Below, piece after piece: positions 19,826 to 29,522 of a stretch of DNA of 64,000 nucleotides. The translations under genes were made by a program, and so were the position numbers. Origin of the DNA: Bartonella harrusi (GTDB taxonomy: Bacteria > Pseudomonadota > Alphaproteobacteria > Rhizobiales > Rhizobiaceae); NCBI RefSeq assembly GCF_024297065.1, contig NZ_CP101114.1:372001-436000 (forward strand), read 5' to 3'. The notes beneath the pieces were generated by a model. The model saw only the letters and a list, made by a program, of their open reading frames with translations, was not told the origin of the DNA and did no database searches. Positions within the stretch are counted from its first letter, which is position 1, and every line of letters starts with the position of its first letter.

Positions 19826-20635
19826 TTCTTTTCTCTTTTTAAAGCGAATGAAGCCTGTATTTATGATAAAATAAGTTTTTCCATAAGCATTTTTCTAAAT
19901 TTTTACATTTTAATATAGAAAATATGTTCATTATTATCAGAAGATAAGGACATTGCTTTTAAGAAAAGAGGAATGTTTTTTATTAAGCAATGTATTGATT
20001 TCCAAAAAAGTTTATCATTACATTGAAGGATAAGCCGATTTTCTTAAGACTCTCTTATTTATTGCAAATTTTCTTAATCAAAAGCAAAAGATTCATTGCA
20101 TCATAGGCTGCGAGGGCAATCAGCACACAGATTAAAACTGATTAAAAAAGGAGACACTCCTTTTAATAAGGCATCCCAATGCTGAGAAAGTATAACAAAT
20201 GTAAGCAGGAGAAAGGAATATGGAGCTAAAAAAAACATTTCGGTATTTATAATTGTGAGATAAAAATTTTAATAGCAGTTTATTGAAACAAAAACATTTT
20301 TTGTACGATTAATCTTAAATCATAAGGACGAAAACTCAGGAAGTTGATGACAGAAATACAAAATATTGGATTCTTTGTGTTTAAGATCTTGTTTCCATAA
20401 ATTTATTTGCATAACGTCTATCAATGATAGTTCTATGTTGAGCATTAAAAAGAGAGAGGTTTTACCGATACTATTTTTAAATTTTATCATGTGAAAATTT
20501 GACAATGGATGAAGGGTACAAGATTTAATTTTTCAAAGAATATTTTATCAATTGTTTCTAAAGTTATGACATCAAATATCATTTTCTAAAAGTAAGAAGG
20601 AACATATGCGGCTGCTTATAATGATGGCAATGCAT
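19826..20635. other. Decayed spacer with a possible ABC-ATPase fragment
   Basis: On the minus strand, 20320-20505 encodes a 61-residue frame with FKNSIGKTSLFLMLNIEL, which resembles a Walker A region with its first glycines lost, then INLWKQDLKHKESNILYFCH. This could be a fragment of an ABC transporter ATPase. Further leftward a short hydrophobic frame reads LIALAAYDAMNLLLLIKK. No complete gene remains. An imperfect inverted repeat (ACATTGCTTTTAA at 19950, TTAAGCAATGT at 19983) also lies here. Confidence 0.35.
20146..20164 (-). terminator. Possible intrinsic terminator
   Basis: A perfect 8-bp stem (AAAAGGAG/CTCCTTTT) with a 3-base loop is followed, on the minus strand, by six T residues. It lies downstream of the minus-strand ABC-like fragment and may be the terminator of that lost gene. 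The stem is short, so this is tentative. Confidence 0.35.
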
Positions 20636-21375
20636 TGGTTTATAACGATAATTTATTGTTTTGCATGTTGAATGAGACCTCCGAATATTGTAAGATTCTC
20701 TCATCTCTCATCTCTCATCTCTCATCTCTCATCTCTCATCTCTCATCTCTCATCTCTCATCTCTCATCTCTCATCTCTCATCTCTCATCTCTCATCTCTC
20801 ATCTCTCATCTCTCATCTCTCATCTCTCATCTCTCATCTCTCATCTCTCATCCTCTTATGTTGAGTCATTAAAAACGATGTTTCTGCACATTATAAGCGG
20901 GGCTGTCCGTGTGGGTAAAAACCGTTTAGAAAGGAGAAAAATGCCTTTTATAAATCATCTAAATACCAAGGATCGTCGCAACATTGGGAACCGGTAAAGA
21001 GTATAATGGTGCCGGCTTGTACCTTCATAAGTGTAAAGATGGTGACGTTCAATGGCTTTTACGCTATACCATTCACGGGTGCCGTCGTGAAATGGGCTTG
21101 GGGGCTTTAAGAGATGTCTCTTTAAAACAAGCCTGTGAATTGGCAACACAATAGCGTTCTATTCTTTATGAAGAGCGTGATCCCATGAAAGAAAATGATA
21201 AACAAAAACGTGAGGCAATGCGTAATCTCCATTATTTAAAAGATATTGCTTTGGATGTTTTTGAAAGCCGTAAAGCAGAATTAAAAAATGATGGTAAATG
21301 ATGGTGAGTGGTTTGCAACTTTAAGACTTCATATTTTGCCTAAATTAGGTTGTATGCCGGTTTCAGAGATGTAAA
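20636..21375 (+). pseudogene. Integrase scar, copy C: leader, satellite and decayed tyrosine recombinase N-terminal half
   Basis: The longest scar of the family. The shared leader (TTTATAACGATAATTTATTG, then TTTTGCATGTTGAATG, then GAATATTGTAAGATTCTC) is followed by the 7-bp satellite. The integrase part starts at an ATG at 20941 ([18 protein letters not shown], then a stop). It continues in other frames through LYLHKCKDGDVQWLLRYTIH, RREMGLGALRDVSLKQACE, RSILYEERDPMKENDKQKRE, LKDIALDVFESRKAELK and FATLRLHILPKLGCMPVSEM. This covers the arm-binding domain and part of the SAM-like core-binding domain of a P4-type integrase. The catalytic R-H-R-Y domain is absent and several frameshifts and stops are present. 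Confidence 0.75.
20698..20851. repeat. Heptanucleotide tandem repeat, 22 perfect copies of CTCTCAT
   Basis: The unit CTCTCAT is repeated 22 times without error over 154 bases. The first unit is the end of the GATTCTCTCAT block of the integrase-scar leader, where other copies have only one. The array is read in all three frames as SSLISHL-type repeats, because 7 is not a multiple of 3; the resulting open frames are artefacts. It is a likely length-variable locus (slipped-strand expansion). Confidence 0.97.
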
Positions 21376-21524
21376 GGTGTTTGAGTGATAAGATTCATAA
21401 AACTGATATGCGATAAAGTGTGATAGTTTTTTTTTAGCGTCTTGACGAACAAATTTGAGAACAATATGATGCGTACGGTTTTGTGAGACAACCTTATACT
21501 TTCTTTTGGATTAAGGAGCCAAAC

Positions 21525-21950
21525 ATGGTGAAGGGCAGTGAACCAAGTGTACCGCTGCAGGAATCTGAAGGAAAGAAACAGGAGGAATGCTTTCAGTTAG
21601 AGGATTTAGAGTGTCGTAGGGAAAACTTAGCAAGAGCTTTGATGCATAAAAGAGCATTAAAAGAGCGAAAGGGTGATAAGGAGGGAGAAGAGTCACAAGG
21701 AAAGATAGCCCAGGCCGTTAAGCTTTCCAGTGATTTTTTAGCGAGTGTTATTGTAGGTGCTGTTTTGGGGTTAGGTTTTGATAAATTAGCAGGTTCATTG
21801 CCATGGGGGTTGGTATTTTTTCTTTTTCTTGGATTTGCTGCAGGTATATTGAGTATTCTTCGGTCTGTGGGGTATGTTGCTTCCAGTCCATTAAGGCAGA
21901 AAGGCGTATTACGCCAAGATAAAGGGGCCGATAAAAGGCCCGATAAATGA
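21525..21950 (+). CDS. atpI: ATP synthase accessory protein I
   Basis: AtpI helps assemble the c-ring of F0. The 141-residue protein has a long, charged N-terminal half ([20 protein letters not shown]) and two membrane segments in the C-terminal half ([20 protein letters not shown], then [20 protein letters not shown]), as usual for alphaproteobacterial AtpI. TAAGGAG stands a few bases before the ATG at 21525. It is first in the F0 operon and ends 7 bases before the GTG of atpB. Confidence 0.88.
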   Translation: MVKGSEPSVPLQESEGKKQEECFQLEDLECRRENLARALMHKRALKERKGDKEGEESQGKIAQAVKLSSDFLASVIVGAVLGLGFDKLAGSLPWGLVFFLFLGFAAGILSILRSVGYVASSPLRQKGVLRQDKGADKRPDK

Positions 21951-21957
21951 GGTTGAA

Positions 21958-22716
21958 GTGACATCGCACGCTCCAGATCCTATTCATCAATTTGAAATTT
22001 CACGGTTGATTAAGATTTCCATAGGAAATATAGATTTTTCTTTTACGAATGTATCGTTTTTTATAGTAGCTACAGTTTTTGTAACTTCGTTTTTTCTCTT
22101 TTTTTCATCATCAAGTCGTGGATTAGTTCCAACGCGAATGCAGTCTGTTTCAGAAATGGCGTATGAGTTTGTAGCGTCGACTCTGCGAGAATCCTCTGGT
22201 GTACAGGGAATGCAATTTTTTCCTTTAGTTTTTTCCCTATTTACTTTTATTTTAGTTGCGAATTTTATTGGTCTTTTTCCTTACTTTTATACGATTACCT
22301 CTCAGATCATGATCACTTTTTCGTTGGCTATGTTGGTGATTTTAACGGTGATAGGTTATGGTTTTTATAAGCATGGAATCGGTTTTTTGAAACTGTTTGT
22401 TCCCAGTGGTGTGCCTGTTGTGGTTTTACCTCTTGTGACGATGATTGAGGTTATTTCTTTTCTTTCTCGTCCTATCAGCCTTTCGCTGCGTCTTTTTGCA
22501 AATATGCTTGCGGGTCATATTACCCTTAAAGTATTTTCTGGTTTCATTGTTTCAATGATTGGGGTAGGAATCGTAGGGATTGGTGGTTCAATTTTGCCAC
22601 TTATTATGACTGTAGCGATTACTGCTCTTGAATTTTTGGTAGCATTTCTTCAAGCTTACGTCTTTACAGTTTTAACATGTATGTATCTTAATGATGCAGT
22701 TCATCCAGGACATTAA
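21958..22716 (+). CDS. atpB: F0F1 ATP synthase subunit a
   Basis: Subunit a forms the two proton half-channels against the c-ring. The 252 residues have the expected membrane helices; the essential arginine is in [20 protein letters not shown] and the last helix is [20 protein letters not shown]. Translation starts at a GTG (21958) with GAGG upstream. It lies between atpI and atpE in the standard alphaproteobacterial F0 operon order. Confidence 0.96.
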   Translation: MTSHAPDPIHQFEISRLIKISIGNIDFSFTNVSFFIVATVFVTSFFLFFSSSSRGLVPTRMQSVSEMAYEFVASTLRESSGVQGMQFFPLVFSLFTFILVANFIGLFPYFYTITSQIMITFSLAMLVILTVIGYGFYKHGIGFLKLFVPSGVPVVVLPLVTMIEVISFLSRPISLSLRLFANMLAGHITLKVFSGFIVSMIGVGIVGIGGSILPLIMTVAITALEFLVAFLQAYVFTVLTCMYLNDAVHPGH

Positions 22717-22776
22717 TAGAACTGGCGGTTTTCCGTCGAATGGTGCGGTTTCGCTTTAAATTTAAAGGAGAATAAT

Positions 22777-23007
22777 ATGGAATTAGTGCTTGCAGCAAAA
22801 TATATTGGCGCTGGGCTTGCTTGCTTTGGTATGGCGGGGACAGCTTTGGGCCTTGGAAATATTTTTGGTAGCTATCTTTCTGGTGCATTACGCAATCCAT
22901 CAGCAGCAGATAGTCAGTTTGGTCGTCTCGTCTTTGGTTTTGCTGTGACAGAAGCTTTGGGTATTTTTTCATTGCTTATTGCTTTATTGCTTCTTTTTGC
23001 GGTTTAA
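22777..23007 (+). CDS. atpE: F0F1 ATP synthase subunit c
   Basis: The 76-residue proteolipid forms the rotor ring. Two helices flank the polar loop ALRNPSA, and the proton-binding carboxylate is Glu59 in FGFAVTEALGIFSLLIALL. The glycine-rich first helix (GMAGTALGLGNIFGSYLSG) is typical. AAGGAG sits at ideal distance before the ATG, suggesting strong translation to meet its high copy number. Confidence 0.97.
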   Translation: MELVLAAKYIGAGLACFGMAGTALGLGNIFGSYLSGALRNPSAADSQFGRLVFGFAVTEALGIFSLLIALLLLFAV

Positions 23008-23133
23008 TTACTATAAAGAGGGTGTACCTATTTTCTCATGAGAGGCAGGTATGCCCTTTATTTCTTAACGAAAAAAATGTGAGCGAGTTGTTATCGGTTG
23101 TGGGGGGGATTAAGTTGTTGAAGGATGGAGAAG

Positions 23134-23699
23134 ATGTTTATTTCCAGCGTTTATGCACAAACTACTGAAAAGCCGATAGAACATATCAAGAATGTAACAG
23201 AGCATGCCGATCGTGTGTTTCCGCCTTTTGATTTTGTGCATTTTGGTTCGCATTTTTTTGGTTAGCAATTTCTTTTGGTCTTTTTTATCTTTTTATTTCT
23301 CGTGTCATTGTTCCTCGTATCGGTGGTGTTATTGAAACACGTCGAGATCGCATTGCGTCTGATTTAGATCAGGCGATGCGTATGAAGCAGGAAGCAGATA
23401 TTGTCATTGAAACCTATGAGCGGAAATTAGCAGAGGCTCGTTTTCAGGCTCATGTCATAGCGCAAGCGGCTAGTGAAGAATTAAAAGAGAAGGTTGAGTT
23501 TGAACGCAAGGAAATTGAAAAAATTTTAGAGAAAAAACTAGCCGATGCTGAAAAACAAATAATAAAAATTCGAGATAAGGCTATGCAAAATGTTGGTTCT
23601 ATTGCTGAAGAGTTAGTTCTTGAAATTGTGAAGAAGTTGGCAGATGTTAATGTCAATAAAGAGACTGTTCGTTCAGTTGTTAAAGTTGCAGATTACTGA
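23134..23699 (+). CDS. atpG: F0F1 ATP synthase subunit b' (frame broken at a T7 run)
   Basis: From the ATG at 23134 (AAGGA upstream) the frame reads [20 protein letters not shown], then [16 protein letters not shown] and a TAG at 23263-23265. The second frame resumes the protein exactly: [20 protein letters not shown], then a long charged coiled coil to 23699. One more T in the run at 23253-23259 would restore a normal 188-residue b' subunit, which with b forms the peripheral stalk. Since the rest is well conserved, I think of a sequencing error or transcriptional slippage before true loss. The longest uninterrupted part is 23376-23699. Also named atpF2 in some annotations. Confidence 0.8.
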
Positions 23700-23710
23700 A
23701 GGATATAAAA

Positions 23711-24205
23711 ATGACTGATACTTTTTGGGCTTTTGTGGGGTTGCTTCTTTTTTTTGCTCTTTTGGTTTATTTTAAAGTTCCGCAGATGGCTATACGCCAT
23801 CTTGATGTGCGAGCAAAGCGTATAAAAGATGAACTTGATGAAGCTCTTCGTCTTCGCGAGGAGGCTCAAGAGATGCTCGCTGAGTATCAGCGCAAACATG
23901 TGGAAGCAGAAAAGGATGCACAAGAGATTATTGCAGCAGCTAAGCATGAAGTTGCAGCTATTATTGCAGAGGCTCATACGAAAGCCGAAGAATATGTAAA
24001 GAATCGTAATAAATTGGTGGAGCAAAAAATTGCTCAAGCAGAAGCTGATGCAATACGTATGGTTTCCTCATCTGCTATCGATTTGGCGATTTCCACTGCT
24101 CGTATACTTATTGCAAAAGAGTTAGATTCTCATAAAGCCGATGAACTCATTAAGGAGTCTTTTTGTGAAGAAACTCTTACTAAAATGAAAACATCTCTTA
24201 ATTAA
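23711..24205 (+). CDS. atpF: F0F1 ATP synthase subunit b
   Basis: The 164-residue stalk subunit has one N-terminal membrane helix (FWAFVGLLLFFALLVYFKVP) and then a long helix rich in Ala, Glu and Lys (RAKRIKDELDEALRLREEAQ onward) typical of the b/b' dimer. AAGGA lies 7 bases before the ATG, and it follows the b' gene by 11 bases. It is the last gene of the F0 operon. The F1 genes are elsewhere, as usual in this order of bacteria. Confidence 0.95.
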   Translation: MTDTFWAFVGLLLFFALLVYFKVPQMAIRHLDVRAKRIKDELDEALRLREEAQEMLAEYQRKHVEAEKDAQEIIAAAKHEVAAIIAEAHTKAEEYVKNRNKLVEQKIAQAEADAIRMVSSSAIDLAISTARILIAKELDSHKADELIKESFCEETLTKMKTSLN

Positions 24206-24361
24206 AAAAAGCTAAACTGTTCAAAGAACTTGCTCTTTATAAGAGAGATTCCTTTTAGGAGAGGGACTCTTCTGCAAGATAGGGTTATTTTGCCTTTTTC
24301 CTTTTTGTCGCGCGCGACTCATTTGCGTGTTTATTTAGAAAGGTATTTTAAAAGTTTCTAG

Positions 24362-24680
24362 GTGATTTTTTCTATTGTCTGTGAAGAGCATAACGGTCAC
24401 CTTATTCAACATCATCGTCTTTACATTTATGAAGTAACAACAAGCATCATCATGATGTTGGTTTGCCTTCAGTGTTTCGACAGTTCTAGCATTAAGACGA
24501 TTTATAAAAAGCAGTTCTTACCTTTTTCTCAACAATTTTTTATCTAGGCGCTCATTCTTCTTGTAACGTGCAAAGGGGGGATGATTGGTTCAGCATACAC
24601 AGATTTGCAGTGAAGGAATTTTACGATATTCAGGATTCTCATTGAATATGCAAAAGGATGAATGATTATTATAAACAATA
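24362..24680 (-). pseudogene. Integrase scar, copy D: leader plus degraded integrase start
   Basis: Read leftward from 24680: TTTATAATAATCATTCATCC, TTTTGCATATTCAATGAGA and GAATATCGTAAAATTCC repeat the leader of the other scars with changes. After GAGAAAAAGGTAAGAACTG comes a decayed integrase start, INRLNARTVETL, whose ATG is gone. The copy ends in garbled LHKCKDGDV-type text. It faces copy C across the F0 operon. It is more diverged than copies A to C. Confidence 0.55.
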
Positions 24681-25129
24681 TCTTGCATATTTTCGTTTTC
24701 GCTTTGCACGTGACGTTCGTGATGATATTCTATATATGCCAATATTAAAAGGCAAACCGTTTTCTTCATTTACATATAAAAATATGATAAAAATAAGATC
24801 TGATGCAATATATTCTAAAGTGATGATTATCTGGCTTTTATTTCAGAAGAAATGCTAGCGTAACCGACAAGATTTTTTGCGCGTTTCTCTATTTATGAAT
24901 TTTCATTCTCATTGGTAGATTATAACTTCAAGTCACTTTTTTAGAAGTAAAAATATGAGTGCGTTAGGTTTTGTTAAAAAAATACCTAGAAAAGCAACCT
25001 TAATTTGTAATACATTGGTGTGTTTGCAAATTTTATTCTCTTCTTTGTATTTTCTCATCTATTCATTTTTAACTATGAATCAAAAGAGAATGTTAATTCT
25101 TAAAAAAGGAAGTTAAGAGGTGTCATAGA
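24681..25129. other. AT-rich spacer, no gene seen
   Basis: No frame with family resemblance was seen. The promoter of the next gene should be near its right end. Confidence 0.4.
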
Positions 25130-25990
25130 ATGATAAATTTTCTTCCTTATTGTTTTGATATTTTGCGTGCTACTGATCGTGATCGCTATATATCGGTTTT
25201 GTTTTCTCCTAAAGAAAAGCGTAGAGCATTGGCTGCTCTTTACGCTTTTAATGTAGAAGTTGCTCGTATTCGTGAAACTGTGCAAGATCCCCTTATAGGT
25301 GAGATACGATTACGTTGGTGGTATGATTCTATTGCTAATGGTGAAATGCAAGAGAATACAAATAATCCGATTTTAAATGATTTATTGACAGCAATAACTC
25401 TTTTTAATTTACCTAAGACAGCTTTTTTACGTTACTGTGATGCGCAGATTTTAGATCTTTACCACAATCCAATAGAAACACTTCATGATCTTGAATCCTA
25501 TTGTTGTGAAACAGCAAATATCATTTTACAACTTTCTTGTCAGATATTAGACCCTGATACGGCACAGGATTTTACAGATATCTGTAAATATGGCGGTCTT
25601 GCTCAAGGCTTAAGTGGTGTGTTGCGTCTTTTATCATTTATGCAATCACGATATCAATATTATTTACCTACTGATATGCTAAAGGCTGTAGGAGTGGATA
25701 GGAAAGATTTAGAAGACAATCGTGCAAATGACAAACAAAAATGCTTTATTGTTGAAGCTATGGTAGCGGTATCGCAAAGTCATTATGCCAAGTTTTACGA
25801 ATATTCTAGTACTTTGCCTAGAATACTTAAACCAGCATTTCTTCCATTGGCAATTATACCAGCATCTCTTAAAAAAGCGGTACAATTGGGAGCCGGAGTT
25901 TTTCAAGAAAGTGCAGCTTTATCATTGATTCGTCGTTATTGGTTAATAACGAAAGCGGCCATAAGCGGTAATTTTCCAAGGATATTATAA
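25130..25990 (+). CDS. Squalene/phytoene synthase family protein, NDUFAF6-like
   Basis: The 286-residue protein begins with DILRATDRDRYISVLFSPKE, then LYAFNVEVARIRETVQDPLI and IRLRWWYDSI. These are hallmarks of the isoprenyl-synthase-fold group that includes mitochondrial NDUFAF6, a complex I assembly factor. The aspartate-rich motifs of true phytoene synthases are weak: the first reads EVARIRE, without the DxxxD pair. No carotenoid or hopanoid gene is nearby. I therefore favour a complex I assembly role over terpene synthesis, by inference. AGAGG stands before the ATG at 25130. Confidence 0.75.
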   Translation: MINFLPYCFDILRATDRDRYISVLFSPKEKRRALAALYAFNVEVARIRETVQDPLIGEIRLRWWYDSIANGEMQENTNNPILNDLLTAITLFNLPKTAFLRYCDAQILDLYHNPIETLHDLESYCCETANIILQLSCQILDPDTAQDFTDICKYGGLAQGLSGVLRLLSFMQSRYQYYLPTDMLKAVGVDRKDLEDNRANDKQKCFIVEAMVAVSQSHYAKFYEYSSTLPRILKPAFLPLAIIPASLKKAVQLGAGVFQESAALSLIRRYWLITKAAISGNFPRIL

Positions 25991-26632
25991 GAATAAAAGC
26001 GTTTTATCAGGGACAGAAGAATAAAGCTAAATGCGTTGGGAATAATTGCAATGACTCGTGGGAAAGTAAGTGCTTGTGAGTTGAGCACGCAATATTATAA
26101 AGTAAACCCCTTTTAGGAAATACTACGAATGCATTGATAAGGACGATCGAACGGTTAACATTGGATTTGGTAAGAAGGTATCATGTACTCCTTTTGTTTT
26201 GTGCCGTGTGATCAAATGATTTCGAGAATATAAAATGTAAGATCAAGTTTTGAAATACATAGGCTGGTTCTCTGGTGATATTGAGAGGTTTAGTAGATAA
26301 TGTATCATCTTCTTGTAGAATATGATTTCTATTTTATAAAAGAAACCTCTCTAGTCTACAGGGAAATATTTAGCTGTAGGCAAATCATAAGACTACAATA
26401 GATGTTTGTTATCACGACAATATTTATAGTCTCAGCTTTATGGGGAGCATTTTATTTTATTACAAAACAGTTTTCCAGTTTAGCTCTATTCTTTTCCTAT
26501 AGACCAGAAAATTTGCAAAGAATCTTATCATTTATAGAGTTTTTACTTATCCCGATACTAAGAAAAAAGACATCCCTTTCGTTTTTCCATTATAGAAGAA
26601 ATCTTAAAGACCACAAATCAGTTACAGAATTT
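25991..26632. other. Spacer between convergent genes
   Basis: About 640 bases without a recognisable gene. A plus-strand frame from 26402 runs 86 bases into the end of the ppiD gene; its N-terminus is hydrophobic but it has no ribosome site and no known family. Confidence 0.4.
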
Positions 26633-28522
26633 TTACGGGAAAGTGTTAAAGATCTGATTATAAAGAGTGCTGTTAATTTCCAAAGGATGTTCTTCATGAG
26701 CAACTTGCAGCATTTCTAGTCTTAGATCTTCTCTTATTACACTATCTATCTTGGTACGGATATCGGGTGAAAGGGTATGAGGGGTGATGTCTGTAGGCAT
26801 GGTTATGGTCTTTATTTGATAAACAATACGTTTTGTCGCAACTGGGCCTTTTACGATACCATAATGACCTTTCGGACCAGAAAATAATGCTCTAACGCCT
26901 TCAACATCAAAGATTCCAGATGAATCTTGTCGATGTATGGTTTGTGTTGTTTGTTTTTTAACACCAAGTGTACGGGCAAGAGAAATAAAACTTTTTCCTT
27001 CAGCGAGTTGTTTGAGAGCATTTTGAGCTTTTTCATCAAGAAGTCGCTGAATTTCCTCATTTTTCCATTGAGAAAGTGCCTCTTGCTTAGCTTCTTCAAG
27101 TGTTCTATCGCGTTCTGGAATAATTTTATCGACCTTATACCAGAGATATCCGCCTTTTTGAAGGGTAAGAGGATCAAGATCGACACCTTCATTTGCTTGA
27201 TAGAACGCATTCAATAAAATATCTTTCTGAGGGAGATCTGTGAGTGTTTTGCCCTCAACTGTTTTACCTGTCCTATCAAGAGTTATTGTACGCAGAGGTA
27301 ATTTATATTGGTCAGCAAGTTCTTTGAGAGAAGCTCCCTCAAAACGGGCGTTTTCAATTGCTGTATAATTGTTACGTATAACATCCACAGCACGATTTTG
27401 AGCGAGTGTTTGGCGAATATTTTCTTCCACCTTTTCGAAGGGCATTGGAGCTGAAGGTTCAATATCTGTTAAACGAATGATAACAGGACCTTGTAAATCA
27501 TTGATGACAGCACTGACTTGTCCTTGTTTGAGTTCAAAGATTTCAGATGCAAGATGACTAGGAAGTTCGCTTTCTGTCAGAGGTCCTTTTTTTATGTCAT
27601 TGAGAGTCTTATTTTCCGCTTTAACCAGCTCATCAAAACTCAAGCCACCGGCTATTTTTTTTGCTGCATTATCGGCAGCTTCACGTGTAAAGAATCGCAA
27701 TTCTTCGATGGTGCGTTTTTCAGGATTCATAAAACGCGAGGTATTTTGTGTATAATAAACTCTCGCTTCATCTGCTGAAATATCTTCGGGTTTTACAATC
27801 TCATCTGCAGTCATAGATAACAAAGAAACAGTACGGTACTCTGGAGCACGAAGTTCACTTTTATGTGCTTCAAACCATTTTTGCAGGGTTTCTTGATCGG
27901 GATCAGGATTTACTTCCTTCTCTTTAAGATCAATAATGAGATAATCAGCGATACGGGCTTCTTTTTGATAAAGAGCAAATGCTTTATAAAACAGATCTGG
28001 TGTCTTTATTCCGGATAGTAAAGCGGAAATAAGTTGGTTACGCTTTTCTTTTTGGGCATAATAATCAAGAAAATTGTTTTCGTTGATTTGTAGATGCTGA
28101 AGATAGTTACGAAGCAAATTGTGATCAAAGGCTCCATTCATTTGAAACATATTATCAGCACCAAGAATACGAGCTATTGCATCTTTTGAGAGACTAATTT
28201 TCATTTTACGCGCTTGTTCATCAAACAGGACATTTTGTTGTAATTGATTAAAAACAAAAGCGGGGATTTTATATTGCTGCATTTCGCTTGGTGTAAACAT
28301 TCGTCCAAAATGAGATGCGAGTGCTAAACGTGCGCTTTGATCGGCAAGTGCGAGGCGATAACCATCAACAGTTATTGTGGACTTTCCAGAAGTCATCAGG
28401 TCTCTTTCACCCTTTGTGCGTAACTGTGGTATTCCCCATAAAAGGATGAAGCATAAGAGCAAAATAGCAAGAAAAATCTTGGCAACCCAAGAGTTTGTAG
28501 CATTTCTCATGATGTCAAGCAT
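26633..28522 (-). CDS. ppiD: Peptidyl-prolyl isomerase PpiD-like periplasmic chaperone
   Basis: The 629-residue protein is anchored by one N-terminal helix (IFLAILLLCFILLWGIPQ, about residues 16-33). It then has a SurA_N-type chaperone region (ALASHFGRMFTPSEMQQYKI), a parvulin-like domain (EKRTIEELRFFTREAADNAA, later KGPLTESELPSHLASEIFEL and VSAVINDLQGPVIIRLTDIE) and a C-terminal part. PpiD assists newly secreted proteins at the SecYEG exit. It is divergent from tpiA; secG lies just beyond, and a YfgM-like partner is encoded at 17.7 kb. Confidence 0.9.
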   Translation of the reverse strand: MLDIMRNATNSWVAKIFLAILLLCFILLWGIPQLRTKGERDLMTSGKSTITVDGYRLALADQSARLALASHFGRMFTPSEMQQYKIPAFVFNQLQQNVLFDEQARKMKISLSKDAIARILGADNMFQMNGAFDHNLLRNYLQHLQINENNFLDYYAQKEKRNQLISALLSGIKTPDLFYKAFALYQKEARIADYLIIDLKEKEVNPDPDQETLQKWFEAHKSELRAPEYRTVSLLSMTADEIVKPEDISADEARVYYTQNTSRFMNPEKRTIEELRFFTREAADNAAKKIAGGLSFDELVKAENKTLNDIKKGPLTESELPSHLASEIFELKQGQVSAVINDLQGPVIIRLTDIEPSAPMPFEKVEENIRQTLAQNRAVDVIRNNYTAIENARFEGASLKELADQYKLPLRTITLDRTGKTVEGKTLTDLPQKDILLNAFYQANEGVDLDPLTLQKGGYLWYKVDKIIPERDRTLEEAKQEALSQWKNEEIQRLLDEKAQNALKQLAEGKSFISLARTLGVKKQTTQTIHRQDSSGIFDVEGVRALFSGPKGHYGIVKGPVATKRIVYQIKTITMPTDITPHTLSPDIRTKIDSVIREDLRLEMLQVAHEEHPLEINSTLYNQIFNTFP

Positions 28523-28676
28523 TGTTCAATTCCATTTTTCGCATGCGTTATTATCAAAGCAGTAATGGAATTTGCAATAAAGATACGAAAGATGCAAGCT
28601 TAAAGACTTGCTTTCACTTTATAATTTGATACCTATGAGATGAAGTATATGTTGTGATAATTTCTGAGGTGAAAAT

Positions 28677-29441
28677 ATGTCTCCAAATATTCGGCCTTTT
28701 ATTGCTGGAAATTGGAAAATGAATGGAACCGGTGAATCGCTTGGAGAATTGCGTGCCATTGCTGCTGGTGTGAGCTCTGATTTAGGCCGTTTATTGGAGG
28801 CGCTTATTTGTGTTCCAGCAACACTTTTATCGCGAGCTTCTGATACGTTAGGTGGTGAGAACTTCCTTTTAGGAGGGCAAAATTGTCATTTTGATGATCA
28901 TGGCCCTTATACTGGAGATATTTCAGCTTTTATGCTTAAAGAAGCAGGGGCGAGCCATGTCATTATTGGCCATTCAGAGCGTCGTACATTTTATCAAGAA
29001 AATGATGCAATTGTTTGTGCTAAAGTGCAAGCAGCATGGCGAGCAGATCTTGTTGCTCTTGTTTGTATTGGTGAAACATTAGAGGAGCGAAAAAGTCATA
29101 AAGTATTGGATGTGCTCACGTGGCAGCTTGAAAGGTCTTTGCCAGATGGCGCAACAGCAGAAAATATGATTATTGCTTACGAACCAGTATGGGCTATAGG
29201 AACAGGCAATACGGCGACTTCAGCAGATGTAGCAGAAGTGCATCATTTTATTCGTAATAAGATATGTTCTCGTTTTGGTGATGAAGGAAGTAAGATGCGT
29301 TTGCTTTATGGTGGATCAGTAAAACCATCCAATGCATTTGAGCTATTGAGTACTGATCATGTTAATGGGGCTCTGATAGGTGGAGCAAGCTTGAAAGCAA
29401 CGGATTTTTTAACTATTTGCGATGTTTATCGTAAATTATAA
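28677..29441 (+). CDS. tpiA: Triose-phosphate isomerase
   Basis: The enzyme interconverts glyceraldehyde-3-phosphate and dihydroxyacetone phosphate in the cytosol. Catalytic residues are visible: Lys14 in FIAGNWKMNGTG, the histidine in HVIIGHSERRTF and the glutamate in IIAYEPVWAIGTGNTAT, followed by the phosphate loop LLYGGSVKPSNA. Length 254 is normal. GAGG precedes the ATG. It heads a run of housekeeping genes (tpiA, secG, pyrG, kdsA, eno), the usual Rhizobiales order. Confidence 0.97.
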   Translation: MSPNIRPFIAGNWKMNGTGESLGELRAIAAGVSSDLGRLLEALICVPATLLSRASDTLGGENFLLGGQNCHFDDHGPYTGDISAFMLKEAGASHVIIGHSERRTFYQENDAIVCAKVQAAWRADLVALVCIGETLEERKSHKVLDVLTWQLERSLPDGATAENMIIAYEPVWAIGTGNTATSADVAEVHHFIRNKICSRFGDEGSKMRLLYGGSVKPSNAFELLSTDHVNGALIGGASLKATDFLTICDVYRKL

Positions 29442-29522
29442 CAAAGGAATCTTGGTTTTCCCTTGGAATATGTGTTATTTCTGTGTAAAGAGCCGTGAAG
29501 AGTTATTTAAAGAGCAGGGTTT

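Noticed and set aside
20698..20851. CRISPR array
   Set aside because: Units are 7 bases and directly adjacent, without spacers, and no cas gene is present.
20635..20997. Two overlapping frames encoding SSLISHL repeats
   Set aside because: They arise only because a 7-bp repeat without stops is open in three frames. No ribosome site, no family.
25130..25990. Carotenoid or hopanoid biosynthesis gene
   Set aside because: The aspartate-rich catalytic motifs are weak and no partner gene is present; an NDUFAF6-like role fits better.
26402..26719. 105-residue plus-strand frame with a hydrophobic start
   Set aside because: It overlaps the ppiD 3' end on the opposite strand, has no ribosome site and matches no known family.
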